A stretch of DNA of 15,930 bases from Noviherbaspirillum sp. (GTDB lineage: Bacteria > Pseudomonadota > Gammaproteobacteria > Burkholderiales > Burkholderiaceae): positions 1 through 15,930 of the forward strand of contig JAQGLQ010000291.1 of NCBI GenBank assembly GCA_028292785.1. Reading direction: 5' to 3'. Position 1 is the stretch's first letter. Each line of letters begins with the position of its first letter. Positions 13,452-15,930 of the stretch are shown one piece after another. The translations under genes were made by a program, and so were the position numbers. The notes under the pieces were generated by a model that worked only from the letters and a program-made list of their open reading frames with translations, made no database searches and had not been told where the DNA came from.

Positions 13452-15930
13452 TGAAGTTCGTGATATGGCAGCATGTCGAGCAGATCGTTCTGGGCAAGCG
13501 CATCGGGTGACGGCAGCGTCCGCACGAACCGCGCCAGCTCTTCGTCCTGAATGAAGCTCGCCGATGATTCCGCCGTGAGCAGTTTCTCCGGCGCCTGCGG
13601 CCGCGCCACCGCATATCCCTGCACATAGTCGACGCCCAGCTCGACCAGCGTCTCCACGGTCGCATTGTCCTCCGCCCATTCGGCGATGGTCTTCATGCCG
13701 AGGTTCATGGCGAGGCTGACGATGGCTTCGACGATCGCCACGTTGGCCGGATGCGCATTGATGTTGACGATGAAACTGCCGTCGATCTTGACCACATCCG
13801 CCGGCAATTCCTTGAGATAGGAGAAGGACGTATAGCCGGCGCCAAAATCGTCGAGCGCCACCTTGACGCCATAGCTGCGGACCTTGTCGATGAAGCGGCG
13901 GGTATTGGCGAGATCGTGCAGCGCGACGCTTTCGGTGATCTCTATGCACAGCCGGTCCGCTACACCTACATTCTGCGCCAGCATGGCAAAAGCATCCTGA
14001 ACGAACCGTTCATCATTGAGCGACGCGCCGCTCAGGTTCATGCAGACGAATTGCGTACACGGCAGGAGCGCCGCATTGGCGCGCAGCCAGGCCAGGGTGC
14101 TCGACATGACCCAGCGGTCGATAACGCCGATGCTGCCTGAATTCTCGGCCGCCGCGACGACGCGGCCACCGGGGATGACGCTGCCGTCATGATCGCGCAT
14201 GCGCAGCAGCACTTCGAAATTGAGGGAGTCGTGGGGCTTCTTGAGCGACATGATCGGCTGCATCTCGAGGAACAGTCCTTCCGGCGCGACGCCGGTCGAC
14301 AGGCGTTCCACCAGGTCCAATTCGGACTGCCGGTCGCGGAACGCGGATGCGCTCTTCTCATAAACCACCAATCCGTCGCTATGTCCGGCCTTGGCATCGC
14401 GGCAGGCGCGGTCGGCGGCCGACAGCGCATCCTTGATCTGCGTGCCCGGGCTGACTTCGATGAGGCCGATCGCGCCTCGTACCTGGAATGCCTTGTCGCC
14501 GATGCGATAGGACTGGGCGCCGATGCGGTCGACGATGCCGCGGCAGATCGTGGTAGCGAGGGCGATCGTGGTATCCGGCAGCACGATGACGAATTCATCG
14601 CCGCCGACGCGTGCGATGTTCTGGCTGCCGGTCAACATGTCCAGCACGCGCTCGCACACTTGCTTCAGCACCTCGTCGCCCGCGGCGTGTCCGTACAGGT
14701 CGTTGATCAGCTTGAATCGGTCGAGATCGAGATAGGCCAGCGACAGCGGCTTGCCTACCGCGAGCCGCTCCATCGCGCCATCAAGAATTTTTTCGATGCC
14801 GCGGCGGTTGAATACCTTGGTGAGCGGGTCGTTGTTGGCCATGAAGTGCAAGTCTTCGGTGGCCTTGGATTTCAGCGTCACATCCTGCAGCGAGCCTTCG
14901 ATCTTGCCGCGCGCCAGCGTGGCCTTGACCAGGAAGCGCTTCAGTTCGCCGCCATGCGGGGTCTTGCGGTTGGTGATTTCGAGCTCGCCGTCGCTGTGGT
15001 CATGCACCAGCCGGTGCAGCAAGCCCCAGGAGCCTTCGGCGAAATACTGTTCCCATGAATTGCGGCCTGGCACCATCACATTAACGCCGAGCATGCCGAC
15101 GAGCGCGGGATTGGCGCTGAGGAAGCGTCCGTGCATGTCGAGCGTGAACAAGCCGATCGGGATCGCCTCATAAGCATGCTCCAGTTCAGCCTGCGCCTCC
15201 ACCTGCGCCTTGTGGCTCATGCGTATCTGCTCGCCCACGGCCAGCGCCGCCAGCAGACTCGATGACAGTGCTCCGGTGACGCTGTTGATGGACACAATCA
15301 ATCCCTTGAACCCGAATGCCGCGCCAGCGAGTTCCGCAACACTGCCGAACAGGGCAATGCCGAGCGATGCGCAGTACCACATCGCCGCCGGCGACGGTGC
15401 GCGCATCAGTGTGCGTGCCAGGAGGAAGACGATGACTGCCGCGAGCATGCTTGCCACGGTCCAGTAGATCGGCAGAAATGTGCTGTACGGCAAACATATC
15501 GACAGTGCGAGCAAAGGAACGCAGGTCCACTGCGCGGCGCGCAGCAGCGACGTAAAACCGATTCGGCCCAGATCGTCGCGGAACAGCACTTTGAAAAGCT
15601 CGATGGTCAGCGTGTAATAGAGCGCAACGGTCACGAGGCGGCCTTGGCGCAGCCATTCATACGGCACCGCGCGTCCGAGCCATTGAATATCCCAGCCGGC
15701 GGAGAGCGCCGCCATGCGCAGCGAAACGACCAGCCAGGCGGCGATCAGGATATAGGTGCGGTTGCGGTTGATCAGCGCCGTGATCAGCATGAATATCGCG
15801 AGGATGATCAGACCGCCGTCGACCAGTCCCGAATCGCGATAGTACTCAAGAGAGTCACGCTGCAATTGAGCCGCGGGCCATAGGGCAGCCGAAATGCGCG
15901 CCGGGCCGACGAAGTTCGCGCGGCACAGGA
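13448..15930 (-). CDS. 7TMR-DISM / PAS / GGDEF / EAL cyclic-di-GMP protein, partial (N-terminus beyond right edge)
   Basis: Membrane-bound c-di-GMP enzyme. Numbering from the TTG at 15865 (805 residues): seven-helix 7TMR-DISM membrane block about 14-215, PAS-like region about 230-335, GGDEF domain about 345-505, EAL domain about 525-765. The frame has no stop between 15865 and the edge, and the upstream residues (FVGPARISAALWPAAQ) look like the end of a DISMED2 periplasmic sensor, so the true start lies outside. GGDEF is intact (421-425), with LDLDRFKLINDLYGH upstream. The product-inhibition I-site RxxD is replaced (Thr412, Gln415). EAL reads EVL (551-553), but catalytic-type residues Asn610, Glu642, Asp672/Asp673, Lys693, Glu729 and Gln749 are present. 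Both activities are therefore possible in principle. It likely responds to a periplasmic ligand and controls biofilm or motility. Domain calls confident, signal unknown. Confidence 0.9.
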   Translation of the reverse strand, partial: LCRANFVGPARISAALWPAAQLQRDSLEYYRDSGLVDGGLIILAIFMLITALINRNRTYILIAAWLVVSLRMAALSAGWDIQWLGRAVPYEWLRQGRLVTVALYYTLTIELFKVLFRDDLGRIGFTSLLRAAQWTCVPLLALSICLPYSTFLPIYWTVASMLAAVIVFLLARTLMRAPSPAAMWYCASLGIALFGSVAELAGAAFGFKGLIVSINSVTGALSSSLLAALAVGEQIRMSHKAQVEAQAELEHAYEAIPIGLFTLDMHGRFLSANPALVGMLGVNVMVPGRNSWEQYFAEGSWGLLHRLVHDHSDGELEITNRKTPHGGELKRFLVKATLARGKIEGSLQDVTLKSKATEDLHFMANNDPLTKVFNRRGIEKILDGAMERLAVGKPLSLAYLDLDRFKLINDLYGHAAGDEVLKQVCERVLDMLTGSQNIARVGGDEFVIVLPDTTIALATTICRGIVDRIGAQSYRIGDKAFQVRGAIGLIEVSPGTQIKDALSAADRACRDAKAGHSDGLVVYEKSASAFRDRQSELDLVERLSTGVAPEGLFLEMQPIMSLKKPHDSLNFEVLLRMRDHDGSVIPGGRVVAAAENSGSIGVIDRWVMSSTLAWLRANAALLPCTQFVCMNLSGASLNDERFVQDAFAMLAQNVGVADRLCIEITESVALHDLANTRRFIDKVRSYGVKVALDDFGAGYTSFSYLKELPADVVKIDGSFIVNINAHPANVAIVEAIVSLAMNLGMKTIAEWAEDNATVETLVELGVDYVQGYAVARPQAPEKLLTAESSASFIQDEELARFVRTLPSPDALAQNDLLDMLPYHELH

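Noticed and set aside
14189..15058. 289-codon plus-strand open frame
   Set aside because: Antisense of the GGDEF region, where the conserved motif is intact on the minus strand.

Overview
The window looks like a chromosomal segment of a betaproteobacterium, most likely Burkholderiales and perhaps Oxalobacteraceae. This is an inference from four things: GC-rich coding with strong G/C preference at third codon positions, a Bug/TctC-type solute receptor, a DUF2242-type lipoprotein, and a PA2169-type (DUF2383) four-helix protein. No rRNA, tRNA, CRISPR array, insertion sequence or prophage gene was seen. Both edges cut through genes: a TorD-like chaperone on the left and a 7TMR-DISM/GGDEF/EAL protein on the right.

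Left part (1-5649, all minus strand). The N-terminal 200 residues of a TorD/NarJ-like chaperone come first. A complete branched-chain-amino-acid-type (HAAT/LIV) ABC importer operon follows, transcribed right to left: periplasmic binding protein, LivH permease, a LivM-LivG permease/ATPase fusion, then LivF ATPase. LivH to LivMG overlap by 4 nt (ATGA). LivF also has a 4-nt overlap start, but a better ribosome-binding site lies 36 nt further in. The gap between the binding-protein gene and livH carries several hairpins, one shaped like an intrinsic terminator, so receptor-rich differential expression is likely.

Middle part (5982-11655). An MFS_3-type transporter with a C-terminal ABM-like (ferredoxin-like) domain runs on the plus strand. 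It converges on a TetR-family regulator. Divergent from that regulator is a three-gene plus-strand operon: a fumarylacetoacetate-hydrolase-family enzyme, an FAD-dependent aromatic-type monooxygenase, and a secreted Bug/TctC receptor. The short region between the regulator and this operon holds overlapping palindromes built from GAGC/GCTC half-sites, placed among promoter-like hexamers on both strands, so they are the obvious candidate operator. Together with the adjacent LIV importer this reads as an aromatic or organic-acid uptake and degradation locus. No ring-cleaving dioxygenase is present in the window, so the substrate cannot be named.

Right part (11969-15930). Three small plus-strand genes follow: a DUF2242-type outer-membrane lipoprotein, a PA2169-family ferritin-like protein, and a 93-residue protein of unknown function whose start codon lies in the last copy of a 12-bp tandem repeat. 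They converge on a large minus-strand c-di-GMP protein (7TM sensor, PAS, GGDEF without an I-site, EAL with an EVL motif) with which the last small gene overlaps stop-to-stop by 4 nt. That large gene has no in-frame stop before the right edge, so its N-terminus is missing here.
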